64,000 nucleotides of DNA from the NCBI GenBank assembly GCA_017307275.1, contig JAFKFK010000008.1, forward strand, positions 343,451-407,450, given 5' to 3'. The position numbers and the translations under genes are program-made. Source of the stretch: Alphaproteobacteria bacterium. GTDB lineage: Bacteria > Pseudomonadota > Alphaproteobacteria > Reyranellales > Reyranellaceae. The notes beneath the pieces are model-generated. The model did not search any database. It saw only the letters and a program-made list of their open reading frames with translations, and was not told the DNA's origin. Each line of letters starts with the position of its first letter. Position 1 is the stretch's first letter. Of the stretch, positions 16,558-24,050 are shown in pieces.

Positions 16558-17430
16558 ATGACTCCAGCAGAACAATCGTCTCTCTTCACCGGCCTCTTCC
16601 AGGTGAACGGCGCGACGCGCCTCTACGGCACGATCGGCGATCCGATCCGCCAGTTGCGCATGACCGCTGTCATGCCGCAGGTCTTCGCCGCCGTCGGCGC
16701 CAACGCCGTCTGGCTGCCCTTCGAGGGCGGGGCCGACCTCTTGCCGCTGATGCTCGAAGCGCTGGCCAAGATGCGCAATCTCGGCGGATTCACCGTCACC
16801 ATCCCGCACAAGACCACCATGCTCGACCTGCTGGGCCGGGCGACGCCGCGCGCGCTGGCAGCGGGCAGCGTCAATCTGGTGCGGCGCGAGAGTGACGGCA
16901 CGCTGGTCGGCGACAATGTCGATGGCGTGGGCTTCGTGCGGGGGCTGGAAGCGCAGGGGCATCGCGTGCGCGATGCCAGTATCTGGCTGGTTGGCCTCGG
17001 CGGCGCCGGCGGCGGGATCGCCGCGGCGCTCTGCGAAGCCGGCGTCGGTCGCCTGCTGGTCACTGAAATTCAAGATGCACGGGCGAGCAAGGGGATCGAC
17101 CGACTGCTGCATCACTATCCGGATGTGCCGGTGGCCGAGGTTAGCTCACCTCCCAAAGGCATCCATATCGCGATCAACGCAACGCCGCTCGGCCTCAGAC
17201 CCGAAGATCCGCAATCCTTCGACCCGATGACTCTCGATCCCGATACGGTCGTGGCCGATGTCATCATGAGCCCGGCCGAGACACCCTTGCTGCAACGCGC
17301 CCGGACCCACGGCCGGCGTATCCATCACGGCCGGCACATGCTCGATCACCAGGTGCCGCTCTATCTCGAGTGGTTCGGTATCGATACCAAGGGCATCGAT
17401 ATTGTCCGCCTCGTACGCTCCATTGGATGA
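16558..17430 (+). CDS. Shikimate/quinate dehydrogenase family protein (AroE-like)
   Basis: The 290-residue protein has the AroE fold: GTIGDPIRQL near the N-terminus, FTVTIPHK with the catalytic Lys at about residue 85, GDNVDGVGF with the catalytic Asp, and the NADP-binding loop GLGGAGGGIA at about 144. INATPLGL and DVIMSPAETPLL match the C-terminal half. The usual S-x-S shikimate-binding start (SPSP/SLSP) is replaced by GDPIRQL, as in the Ael/YdiB-like paralogues, so it may be a secondary dehydrogenase rather than the pathway aroE. The start lies just after a terminator, so it needs readthrough or its own promoter. Confidence 0.87.
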   Translation: MTPAEQSSLFTGLFQVNGATRLYGTIGDPIRQLRMTAVMPQVFAAVGANAVWLPFEGGADLLPLMLEALAKMRNLGGFTVTIPHKTTMLDLLGRATPRALAAGSVNLVRRESDGTLVGDNVDGVGFVRGLEAQGHRVRDASIWLVGLGGAGGGIAAALCEAGVGRLLVTEIQDARASKGIDRLLHHYPDVPVAEVSSPPKGIHIAINATPLGLRPEDPQSFDPMTLDPDTVVADVIMSPAETPLLQRARTHGRRIHHGRHMLDHQVPLYLEWFGIDTKGIDIVRLVRSIG

Positions 17431-17447
17431 GAAGCGGCGTCGCCTAG

Positions 17448-18209
17448 CTAGAGCGTCACGCCGCCGTTCACATGGATCGTCTGGCCGGTGATGTAGCTCG
17501 ACGCCGGCGAACAGAGGAAAGCGATCAGAGCGGCCACTTCCGCCGGCTTGCCGTAGCGGCGCATCGGGATCGACTCGCTGATCTTCTCCATGCCGGCACG
17601 TGGCACGGCGACATGGGCGTCGGGGTCCTTCTCGATGAAGCCTGGCGCCACGCAGTTCACCGTCGCCCCCGAAGCGGCGAGATCGACGGCAAAGACCTTG
17701 GCAAAGGCTTCGAGACCGGCCTTGGCAGCAGCGGATGCGGGGAACGTCACGAGTCCTCGAGCAAAGGCATGGGCCACGAAGGAGGAGACGCCGATCAAAC
17801 GGCCCGCCGCGCCCGCTTTGAGCAGCCACGGCTTGGCGGCGGTCGCGAGCTCGAAGAAGGCCGCCGTCATCGACGCCTGGCTGGCATCCCAGCCGGCACG
17901 GTCGAGGTCGCCGACCTGACGGCGATCGGCGAAGCCTGCATTGCTCACCACGATCCCGAGCTGCCCGAATTTGGCTGCCGTCTCCTCGACAAGGCGTGCT
18001 GCCGTGCCGGACTCGGCAAGGTCGCCTTCCAGGATCAGCGCCTGGCCCCCGGCTCCGGTCACGAAGTTTGCGACTCGTTCGAGGCCTGCGCGGTTCTTGC
18101 GGGCATGAAGTGCCAGCGCCGTGTCAGGAGCGGCAAGCGTGCGCGCTGTCGCGGCGCCAATGCCGGACGAGGCGCCTGTGATGAGGATCACGCGGGAAGG
18201 AGTGGTCAT
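17448..18209 (-). CDS. SDR family protein with Ser in place of the catalytic Tyr
   Basis: The 253-residue protein has the SDR nucleotide site ([11 protein letters not shown] at 11-21), a modified NNAG (SNAG at 89-92), GVSSF with the usual Ser at 142/143, and HVNGG at the C-terminus. At the YxxxK position it reads S159-A-A-A-K163; codon 17733-17735 is TCC on the coding strand. Without the Tyr proton donor it may be inactive as a dehydrogenase or have another role. The ACHV-rich insert [18 protein letters not shown] is typical of substrate-loop regions. It converges on the aroE-like gene, 17 nt away. Confidence 0.88.
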   Translation of the reverse strand: MTTPSRVILITGASSGIGAATARTLAAPDTALALHARKNRAGLERVANFVTGAGGQALILEGDLAESGTAARLVEETAAKFGQLGIVVSNAGFADRRQVGDLDRAGWDASQASMTAAFFELATAAKPWLLKAGAAGRLIGVSSFVAHAFARGLVTFPASAAAKAGLEAFAKVFAVDLAASGATVNCVAPGFIEKDPDAHVAVPRAGMEKISESIPMRRYGKPAEVAALIAFLCSPASSYITGQTIHVNGGVTL

Positions 18210-18540
18210 GCCGACAGGAGTAGAATCCTGTCAGGCAACCGGCAAGTCCGTCCGATGCCCGCCCTGCCCGCCGCTGCCGTTTTCTTTGATCGCGGAGAGA
18301 AAAGCCCTGCCGGCCGTGATATAGACTGTCGCTTAGACAGTCGGAATGTGCCGGTTAGGCTCCAGCTCGTTCGAAGCAGTTAGCCGGCTCGACCGCGCTC
18401 GCGAGCTTCGCGTTCGCCATTTCGAGTTCGCGCTGGCGAGATCCTCCAGACTGTCGCGTAGTTTACCGCTTGGTCGTTGGTAGCGTGCTCAGGTAGCCCA
18501 CCGAGTGATTGCGTCATGTTGGCTGGAAGGAGCGAGACCC
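18210..18540. other. 331-nt non-coding stretch
   Basis: I find no convincing gene here. It holds a 7-bp inverted repeat (GACTGTC at 18325-18331, GACAGTC at 18337-18343) and a second copy of AGACTGTCGC at 18448-18457, which may be regulatory sites or chance. GGAAGGAG at 18525-18532 is the ribosome site of the downstream binding-protein gene. A 43-codon frame from 18347 shows no recognisable features. Confidence 0.5.
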
Positions 18541-19557
18541 TTGCGCGCCATGGCCCACGCCGTTGGCAAGACCATTCGCCAGATCAGGCGACGCGATTTC
18601 ATCGCACTCGCGGGAAGCGCGACGGCGTGGATGGCCTCTGCCCATGCGCAGGCCATGCCTGTCATTGGCTATCTCGGTTCCGAATCGCCGGAACGCTACG
18701 GAAGTCGTCTCAGTGCTTTCCGCGAAGGACTGGCAGAAGCCGGTTACGTCGAGGGCCGCTCTGTCGCAATTGAGTTCAGATGGGCAGAAGGCGAGTACGA
18801 CAAACTGCCCGCGCTTGCAGCGGATCTGGTCAACCGCCAGGTGACCGTGATCGTCGCAGCGGGCGGCGCCGAGGTCGCGCTCGCGGCTAAATCCGCAACG
18901 ACGACAATTCCGATTGTGTTCGAGATGGGCGGCAATCCTATCGCCCTTGGCGTGGTGAACAGCCTGTCTCGGCCAGGCGGCAATCTCACCGGCGTGTCGA
19001 GCCTGAGCGTGGAGGTCTCGCGCAAACGTCTGGAGTTCATGCAGGAGGTACGCCCGGACACCAAGAAGTTCGCCGTCGCCGTCAATCCGACCAGCCCCAC
19101 CTCGAACTCGCAGTTGAAGAACCTCCATGCCGCTGCGGACGCCCTCGGAGTGGAACTTGTCGTCCTGAGGAATCACGCCGAACACGAGTTCGACGCCATG
19201 TTTACCGCCGTGCGCGAAATGCGGGCGGGCGGTCTTGTTTTCAGTTCCGATCCCTATTTTGCCTACCGCAGCCGGCGGCTTGCGGCGCTCGCGGCCCAAC
19301 ATACTGTGCCCGCAATAACCCAATCCCGCGACTTCACGCTCGCTGGCGGCCTGATGAGCTACGGCGGCGATTTTGGCCAGTCGCACCGTCACGCCGGGAT
19401 CTATGCCGGCCGCGTCCTCAAGGGCGAGAAGCCTTCGGATCTGCCGGTGCAACGCGTCACCAAGGTCGAGCTTTTCATCAATCTGAAGGCCGCCAGCAAC
19501 CTCGGCATATCCTTTCCGCCCTCACTCCTGGGCAGCGCCGACAGGGTAATCGAATGA
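18541..19557 (+). CDS. ABC transporter substrate-binding protein (TrpX/ABC_sub_bind family)
   Basis: The protein carries a twin-arginine signal (RRRDFIALAGSATAWM, cleavage after AHAQA) and then an ABC_sub_bind domain: PVIGYLGSESPERY, FREGLAEAGYVEGR, FRWAEGEYDKLPALAADLV, GNPIALGVVNSLSRPGGNLTG, and GGLMSYGGDFGQSHRHAG. The ribosome site GGAAGGAG is 8 nt before a TTG at 18541, which I take as the start; ATG at 18550 is the alternative and would lose three residues. No permease or ATPase follows. Instead a Cache/HAMP cyclase gene begins 18 nt later, so the protein may serve as a sensor input rather than a transporter part (inference). Confidence 0.87.
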   Translation: MRAMAHAVGKTIRQIRRRDFIALAGSATAWMASAHAQAMPVIGYLGSESPERYGSRLSAFREGLAEAGYVEGRSVAIEFRWAEGEYDKLPALAADLVNRQVTVIVAAGGAEVALAAKSATTTIPIVFEMGGNPIALGVVNSLSRPGGNLTGVSSLSVEVSRKRLEFMQEVRPDTKKFAVAVNPTSPTSNSQLKNLHAAADALGVELVVLRNHAEHEFDAMFTAVREMRAGGLVFSSDPYFAYRSRRLAALAAQHTVPAITQSRDFTLAGGLMSYGGDFGQSHRHAGIYAGRVLKGEKPSDLPVQRVTKVELFINLKAASNLGISFPPSLLGSADRVIE

Positions 19558-19575
19558 GCTGGCCGGCCAGCGACC

Positions 19576-21333
19576 GTGCGGGCTGACACGATGTCCGATC
19601 CAGCCGTCGCCCCGCGGTCATCGCTGTTCAAGAAATACTTCCGCACGATTTTTGCGGCGGTCGTCGCACCACTCCTGATCGCTGGCGGGAGCGAGGCGTG
19701 GTTCGGCTATCACGACCAGCGCGCCCGGCTGAACGACCTTCTGGACGCAGAAGCCCGATTGGCGGCGGTGAAAATCCAGGACTTCATCGAAGGCCTCCAC
19801 GATCAGCTCAGCTGGACTGTGCAATTGCCATGGTCGGACAATACCGGTGACAGGCGCAGGCTCGACGCCCTGCGTCTGTTGCGCCAGGCCCCGGCCGTCG
19901 AAAGCCTCAGTCTCGTCGATCCCGCCGGGAAGGAACGATTGTTCGTGTCGCGCATCGGCCTGAACAGGATCGAGGGTGGCGACGACCACACCGCGAACCC
20001 GGCCGTGGTCGGAGCCCGTTCGGATCGGATCTGGTTTGGTCCGGTCACATTCCAGGATGGCTCGGAACCCTTCATGACCGTCGCCGTCGCGGGCAATCGC
20101 ATGGCGGTCGGCGTGGCCGTTGCCGAGGTAAATCTGAAGTTCATTTGGGAAGTGATCCTGGGGATTCGGGTGGGGCGCACCGGCGAAGCGTTCGTGCTCG
20201 ACCGGCCGGGACGGCTCGTCGCCCATCCAGACATCAGTCTGGTACTACGCGCCGACGAAACCGCGCAGAAGCCTCTCCAGACCTTGCGGGCGGCCATTCT
20301 CGCTCAACCGGCCGGCCAAGCGACCACCGGTCAGGACATTTCGGGGAAGACGGTGCTGGCGGCGATGGCCCAGATCCCCGGCATGGACTGGAGCGTCATC
20401 GTCAAGCAGCCCGCCGACGAAGCATTCGGTCCGATCTACGCTGCTCTTTTCCGCACGGGAGCGTTGCTCATTGCCGGCGCAGTCCTAGCGGCAGTGCTCG
20501 CCTACTGGCTGACCCAGCGCATGATTGGCCCCATACGCGTGTTGGAGGACGGCGTCGCCCGAATCGGCGCCGGACAGTTCGACCACCGGATCAACCTCGC
20601 GACAAGCGACGAGTTCGAGCGGCTCGCGACTCGATTCAACGAGATGGCCAGCGAGTTGTCGGTTTCGCAGGAGCGTTCCGAACGCATAAGCCGGCTCAAG
20701 CGCTTTCTCGCGCCGCAAGTCGCCGAACTGATCGACCGCACCGGCGACGACCGTGTTCTCGATGGTCGGCGCGTCGAAGTGGTGGTGGTGTTCTGCGATC
20801 TTCGGGACTTCACCGCTTTCTCAGCGCAAGCTGAACCCGAGGCCATTATTGGCGTCTTGCGCGAATACTACGACGCGCTCGAAAGGGTGGTCAGCGCGCA
20901 TGGGGCAACGCTCGTAAACTTCTTCGGCGACGGGGTGATGGTGTTGCTCAATGCGCCGGTCTCCTGCTCGGATCCGGCATTGCGCGCTGTCAACATGGCG
21001 AACGACATGCAGAAGAGCGTGCAGCAGCTTCTGGTCGCCTGGCGTGCGTTGTACCCGCGGCTTGGCTTTGGCGTCGGGCTGGCCATGGGACCGGCCACGG
21101 TCGGCCGGATCGGCTCCGAAGGGCGCCTCAACTACACCGCGATCGGCAACGTGGTGAACCTCGCCTCGCGCCTGTGTGCGAGCGCAGAAGATTCCGAGAT
21201 TCTCGTCGATCGCGTCGCCGCCAACTCGATCGGTTCGAGGGCGCCTCTCGTCGAACTGGATGCGCGCGCTCTGAAGGGCTTCGACCAGCCCGTTCCCGTG
21301 TTTGCTGTTGTCTCCGGTTCCACAACGCCATAG
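19576..21333 (+). CDS. Cache-HAMP-adenylate/guanylate cyclase
   Basis: A 585-residue signalling enzyme. TM1 lies at about residues 24-42, a periplasmic double-Cache-like sensor at 43-285, TM2 at 291-312, HAMP at 313-365 (MIGPIRVLEDGVARIGAGQF), and the class III cyclase at 395-580. Metal ligands D408 and D452 and transition-state N528 and R532 are present. The adenine-selecting Lys is N448 (LVNFFGDG), and the usual Asp of the IGD motif is N525. Nucleotide specificity is thus uncertain. A GTG at 19576 or the ATG at 19591 could start it; neither has a clear Shine-Dalgarno. It directly follows a substrate-binding protein gene. Confidence 0.9.
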   Translation: MRADTMSDPAVAPRSSLFKKYFRTIFAAVVAPLLIAGGSEAWFGYHDQRARLNDLLDAEARLAAVKIQDFIEGLHDQLSWTVQLPWSDNTGDRRRLDALRLLRQAPAVESLSLVDPAGKERLFVSRIGLNRIEGGDDHTANPAVVGARSDRIWFGPVTFQDGSEPFMTVAVAGNRMAVGVAVAEVNLKFIWEVILGIRVGRTGEAFVLDRPGRLVAHPDISLVLRADETAQKPLQTLRAAILAQPAGQATTGQDISGKTVLAAMAQIPGMDWSVIVKQPADEAFGPIYAALFRTGALLIAGAVLAAVLAYWLTQRMIGPIRVLEDGVARIGAGQFDHRINLATSDEFERLATRFNEMASELSVSQERSERISRLKRFLAPQVAELIDRTGDDRVLDGRRVEVVVVFCDLRDFTAFSAQAEPEAIIGVLREYYDALERVVSAHGATLVNFFGDGVMVLLNAPVSCSDPALRAVNMANDMQKSVQQLLVAWRALYPRLGFGVGLAMGPATVGRIGSEGRLNYTAIGNVVNLASRLCASAEDSEILVDRVAANSIGSRAPLVELDARALKGFDQPVPVFAVVSGSTTP

Positions 21334-21476
21334 CCGACGTGCTGCCTCCAAGGTCGTCATCGATGCCCACTCGTCGACATTTGGACGCGCTGTCTGTTCT
21401 CGACGGCTTGATCAGGATCAACGTCCGGCCGGCAAGGACGGCCTACTAATTCAGGATGCCGTAGAGGAGCAGTCCA

Positions 21477-21854
21477 ATGAGCCTGAAGCGAATTCGTCTC
21501 GAACTGGCCCGAAACTCGGAGTTTCCCAATGGCAGTTCCCAACACGGCTATGAGTTCATTGCGCCGCTCGACGCGAAAGGTCACCTCGACTCTGCCAGTT
21601 GGCCCAAGGCGAAGGCTGCTTGCACCGTCCGGCGTTTCTGGAACGGCACTCCCGACGAGCACGGTACGCTGATCCACCGCAAGAATGGCAGCTGGGCGTT
21701 CTCCTACGAGGTCGGAGAAGAGGACGACGAGCCGATCTTTCGATTCGATCGACACTTGTTCGTGGAAGGCGAGTACGTGACCGTGACCGAACATGACGGC
21801 ATCGCGCGACCCTTTCGCGTCGTGCAGGTCATACCCGCCATACTGCGCAGTTGA
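21477..21854 (+). CDS. Conserved hypothetical protein, 125 residues
   Basis: I do not recognise a characterised family. The protein begins MSLKRIRLELARNSEFPNGS and contains GYEFIAPLDAKGHLD, CTVRRFWNGTPDEHGTLIHR, WAFSYEVGEEDDEPIFRFDRHLF and EGEYVTVTEHDGIARPFRVV. The spacing suggests a compact beta-rich domain without membrane segments or cofactor motifs. The high share of aromatic and charged residues is normal for a real cytosolic protein. GAGGAGCAGTCCA precedes the ATG. It lies alone between the cyclase gene and the tRNA terminator. Confidence 0.75.
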   Translation: MSLKRIRLELARNSEFPNGSSQHGYEFIAPLDAKGHLDSASWPKAKAACTVRRFWNGTPDEHGTLIHRKNGSWAFSYEVGEEDDEPIFRFDRHLFVEGEYVTVTEHDGIARPFRVVQVIPAILRS

Positions 21855-21917
21855 TCGACGGGCCCGTCTGCCCAGGGGCCCCGATTGCAACTCGGCCGTT
21901 AGACTCTGTGCCGCTTC

Positions 21918-21951
21918 CAAAAAACAAAGGCCGGCGATGGAACGCCGGCCT
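21918..21951 (-). terminator. Rho-independent terminator of the tRNA-Arg gene
   Basis: On the minus strand a 9-bp perfect stem AGGCCGGCG/CGCCGGCCT with a 6-nt loop is followed by TTTGTTTTTT. It lies 27 nt past the CCA end of the tRNA gene and also faces the hypothetical gene ending at 21854. Confidence 0.9.
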
Positions 21952-21978
21952 GCTTGAAACGGATCGATCGAGAGAGAA

Positions 21979-22055
21979 TGGCGCGCCCGGAAGGAGTCGA
22001 ACCTCCAGCCTTCTGATTCGTAGTCAGATGCTCTATCCAGTTGAGCTACGGGCGC
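21979..22055 (-). tRNA. tRNA-Arg (anticodon ACG)
   Basis: The 77-nt cloverleaf reads GCGCCCG...CGGGCGC in the acceptor stem, has a D-arm with AGCTCAACTGGATAGAGC, an anticodon stem TCTGA/TCAGA around loop CTACGAA (anticodon at 22019-22021), a TTCGA T-loop, and an encoded CCA end at 21979-21981. The ACG anticodon is expected to be edited to ICG and read CGU, CGC and CGA codons. No integrase or att duplication lies beside it. The gene is followed by a strong terminator. Confidence 0.97.
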
Positions 22056-22258
22056 ACACAACCGGACGCCCCGATAAGGGCCCCCGGCGAAGAGGGCGCA
22101 CCCTAATGAAACTGCCCCGTGGTTGCAAGCCACTCCGTACAGACAAAAATCGCCCTCGGAAAACGGCCCCAACGGCCTCCAAGTCATTCTGACAACAGGA
22201 GAATTGCCGCCGCAGCGGGCTGCTCCCCAGCGTGCGGCGTTTCGCGTAGAGTTGCCGC

Positions 22259-22681
22259 ATGGCCCTCCGCCTCCTCGCTCTCCTCGGCTTGATCCTTGGC
22301 CTCGCGATGCCCGCCATGGCGCAGGTTTCGCCGTCCGACGAGGCCGCCATCCGTGAAACGATCCAAAGTCAGGTCGATGCCTTCCGCCGCGACGACGGCG
22401 AAGCTGCGTTCGGCTTCGCCTCACCCAGCATCCGCAGCCTGTTCGGCACGTCGGACGCCTTCATGGATATGGTCCGGCAAGGCTATCGGCCGGTGTATAG
22501 ACCGCAGGTCTTCGAGTTCCGCGAGATCGTCACCCTGCACGGTCTCGTCACGCAGAAAGTGCATGTCATCGGACCGGACGGGCAGCCCGTGACCGCCTAC
22601 TATCCGATGTCGCGTCTGCCCGACGGGAGCTGGCGCATCGAAGGCTGCTACCTGCAGGCACCGGACGAGCATCAGGCCTGA
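22259..22681 (+). CDS. DUF4864 domain protein, exported
   Basis: The 140-residue protein has a Sec signal peptide (MALRLLALLGLILGLAMPAMAQ). The mature part starts SPSDEAAIRETIQSQVDAFRRDDGEAAFGFASPSIRSLFG, then FMDMVRQGYRPVYRPQVFEF, and ends YYPMSRLPDGSWRIEGCYLQ, which is the DUF4864 pattern, a SnoaL/NTF2-like periplasmic fold. Function is unknown. The EamA gene begins 6 nt after its stop, so they are likely cotranscribed. Confidence 0.88.
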   Translation: MALRLLALLGLILGLAMPAMAQVSPSDEAAIRETIQSQVDAFRRDDGEAAFGFASPSIRSLFGTSDAFMDMVRQGYRPVYRPQVFEFREIVTLHGLVTQKVHVIGPDGQPVTAYYPMSRLPDGSWRIEGCYLQAPDEHQA

Positions 22682-22687
22682 TCTATC

Positions 22688-23569
22688 GTGACCCGCGTTT
22701 CACCCAAGGTGCTGGGCCTGCTCGGTGCCCTTACCCTCGTTTGGGGCACCAACTGGCCGCTCTTCAAGATCGCGCTCGACGAGCTGCCGGTGCTGACGTT
22801 CCGCACGATCGTGCTTGCGGCCGCCGTGATCATGCTGACGCTGATCCTTCTCGCACGCGGCGAAAGCTTTGCCGTCCCGAAGGGCAAGTGGCTGCCCCTG
22901 ATCGTGGCGTCGGCGATGAACATCTTCGTCTGGAACATCGCGACGTCGTTCGCCGTGCTCTACATCCCCTCCGGGCATGCCTCGGTGCTGGCCTACACCA
23001 TGCCGCTCTGGGTGGCGGTGATCGGCTTCGTCGTCTTCCGACAGAAGCTCACCGGCCGTCTGCTGGCGGCCATTCTGATCGGCGCCGCCGCGGTCGTGGC
23101 GCTGATGGCGCCCAACTTCCAGAGCTATGCCCAGGCGCCGCTCGGCCTGTTCTGGGGCCTGTTCGCGGGATTCTGCTGGGCCATCGGCACCTTCGTGGTG
23201 AAGCGCACGACATGGCCAGGCATGGGCCTGTCGCTCACCTTCTGGCAGGTCCTGCTGACCTTCCCGCCGATTGCGCTGGGCGCCCTCTTCATCGACGGCC
23301 TGCCGACACACTGGCCTTCGACCAAGGCGCTGGTCGCCACGCTCTACACCGGCTCGATTCCCATGGCGCTGGGCACCGCCACCTGGTTTGCTCTGGTGAA
23401 ACTGCTGCCGGCGCAGGTCGCCGCCCTCTCCTCCATCGCCATTCCCATCGTGGCGATCGTGAGCGGCATCCTGATTCTGAATGAACCGCTTTCCACTCTG
23501 CAGGCCGTGGCCATCGCCTCGACGGTGATCTCGCTCTGGCTTGCCCTGACGCCCGGCAAGGAGCGTTAG
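22688..23569 (+). CDS. EamA/DMT family transporter
   Basis: The 293-residue membrane protein has ten predicted helices in two EamA repeats. The first includes VWGTNWPLFKIALDELPVLTFRTI; the second starts near residue 150 (LGLFWGLFAGFCWAIGTFVVKR) and includes PAQVAALSSIAIPIVAIVSGILILNEPLS, the conserved second-repeat signature. Members export metabolites such as amino acids. The start is a GTG at 22688. Substrate is unknown. Confidence 0.9.
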   Translation: MTRVSPKVLGLLGALTLVWGTNWPLFKIALDELPVLTFRTIVLAAAVIMLTLILLARGESFAVPKGKWLPLIVASAMNIFVWNIATSFAVLYIPSGHASVLAYTMPLWVAVIGFVVFRQKLTGRLLAAILIGAAAVVALMAPNFQSYAQAPLGLFWGLFAGFCWAIGTFVVKRTTWPGMGLSLTFWQVLLTFPPIALGALFIDGLPTHWPSTKALVATLYTGSIPMALGTATWFALVKLLPAQVAALSSIAIPIVAIVSGILILNEPLSTLQAVAIASTVISLWLALTPGKER

Positions 23570-23624
23570 GTTGTCTCGCGTCGGATAATTCCTACATTGG
23601 CAAAGGGCTTGGAGGCCCACGCAG

Positions 23625-24050
23625 ATGAACAGAGGAAATTCCCGAGACTGGATGTGGTCGGAAGCGCTGCAGATGCTGGCGCAGGCCGAGCGGCTGCACG
23701 GCCAGGTGTTCCGTCCGCAACGCGCCGCGATGCGCGTACCGACATGGGAGCCGCCCATCGATGTGCTCGAGACCGAGCAGCAGGTGTTGATCCTTGCCGC
23801 GCTGCCTGGCGTCGATGTCGGTCAAGTGGAAGCCGTGATCCAGAACGGCACGCTGGTCATCGCCGGTGAACGCACGCTGCCGGAAGAATTGAAGACCGCA
23901 ACCATCCATCGCCTGGAGCTGCCGCAAGGCCGCTTCGAGCGCCGCATCGACCTGCCCGCCGGCGTCTACGGCGACGTGCAGCGCTTCGCGATCAACGGCT
24001 GTCTGGTGGTCACCCTGGCCAAGGTCGGCGGACGGAGGGCGCGGCCATGA
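23625..24050 (+). CDS. Hsp20 family small heat-shock protein
   Basis: The 141-residue protein contains an alpha-crystallin domain from about residue 40: PPIDVLETEQQVLILAALPGVDVGQVEAVIQNGTLVIAGERTLP, then RLELPQGRFERRIDLPAGV, and YGDVQRFAINGCLVVTLAKV with the G-x-L motif near the end. The C-terminal I-x-I tail typical of large oligomers is absent. It would hold unfolded proteins. GGAGGCCCACGCAG precedes the start. The stop overlaps the lon start in ATGA, so chaperone and protease are translated together. Confidence 0.92.
   Translation: MNRGNSRDWMWSEALQMLAQAERLHGQVFRPQRAAMRVPTWEPPIDVLETEQQVLILAALPGVDVGQVEAVIQNGTLVIAGERTLPEELKTATIHRLELPQGRFERRIDLPAGVYGDVQRFAINGCLVVTLAKVGGRRARP

Noticed and set aside
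18325..18343. GACTGTC/GACAGTC inverted repeat as an operator or RNA
   Set aside because: Only 7 bp, far from any start codon, and no regulator gene nearby; noted but not called.
21979..22055. tRNA-Arg gene as an integration site
   Set aside because: No integrase gene, no duplicated tRNA 3' end and no change in composition were seen near it.
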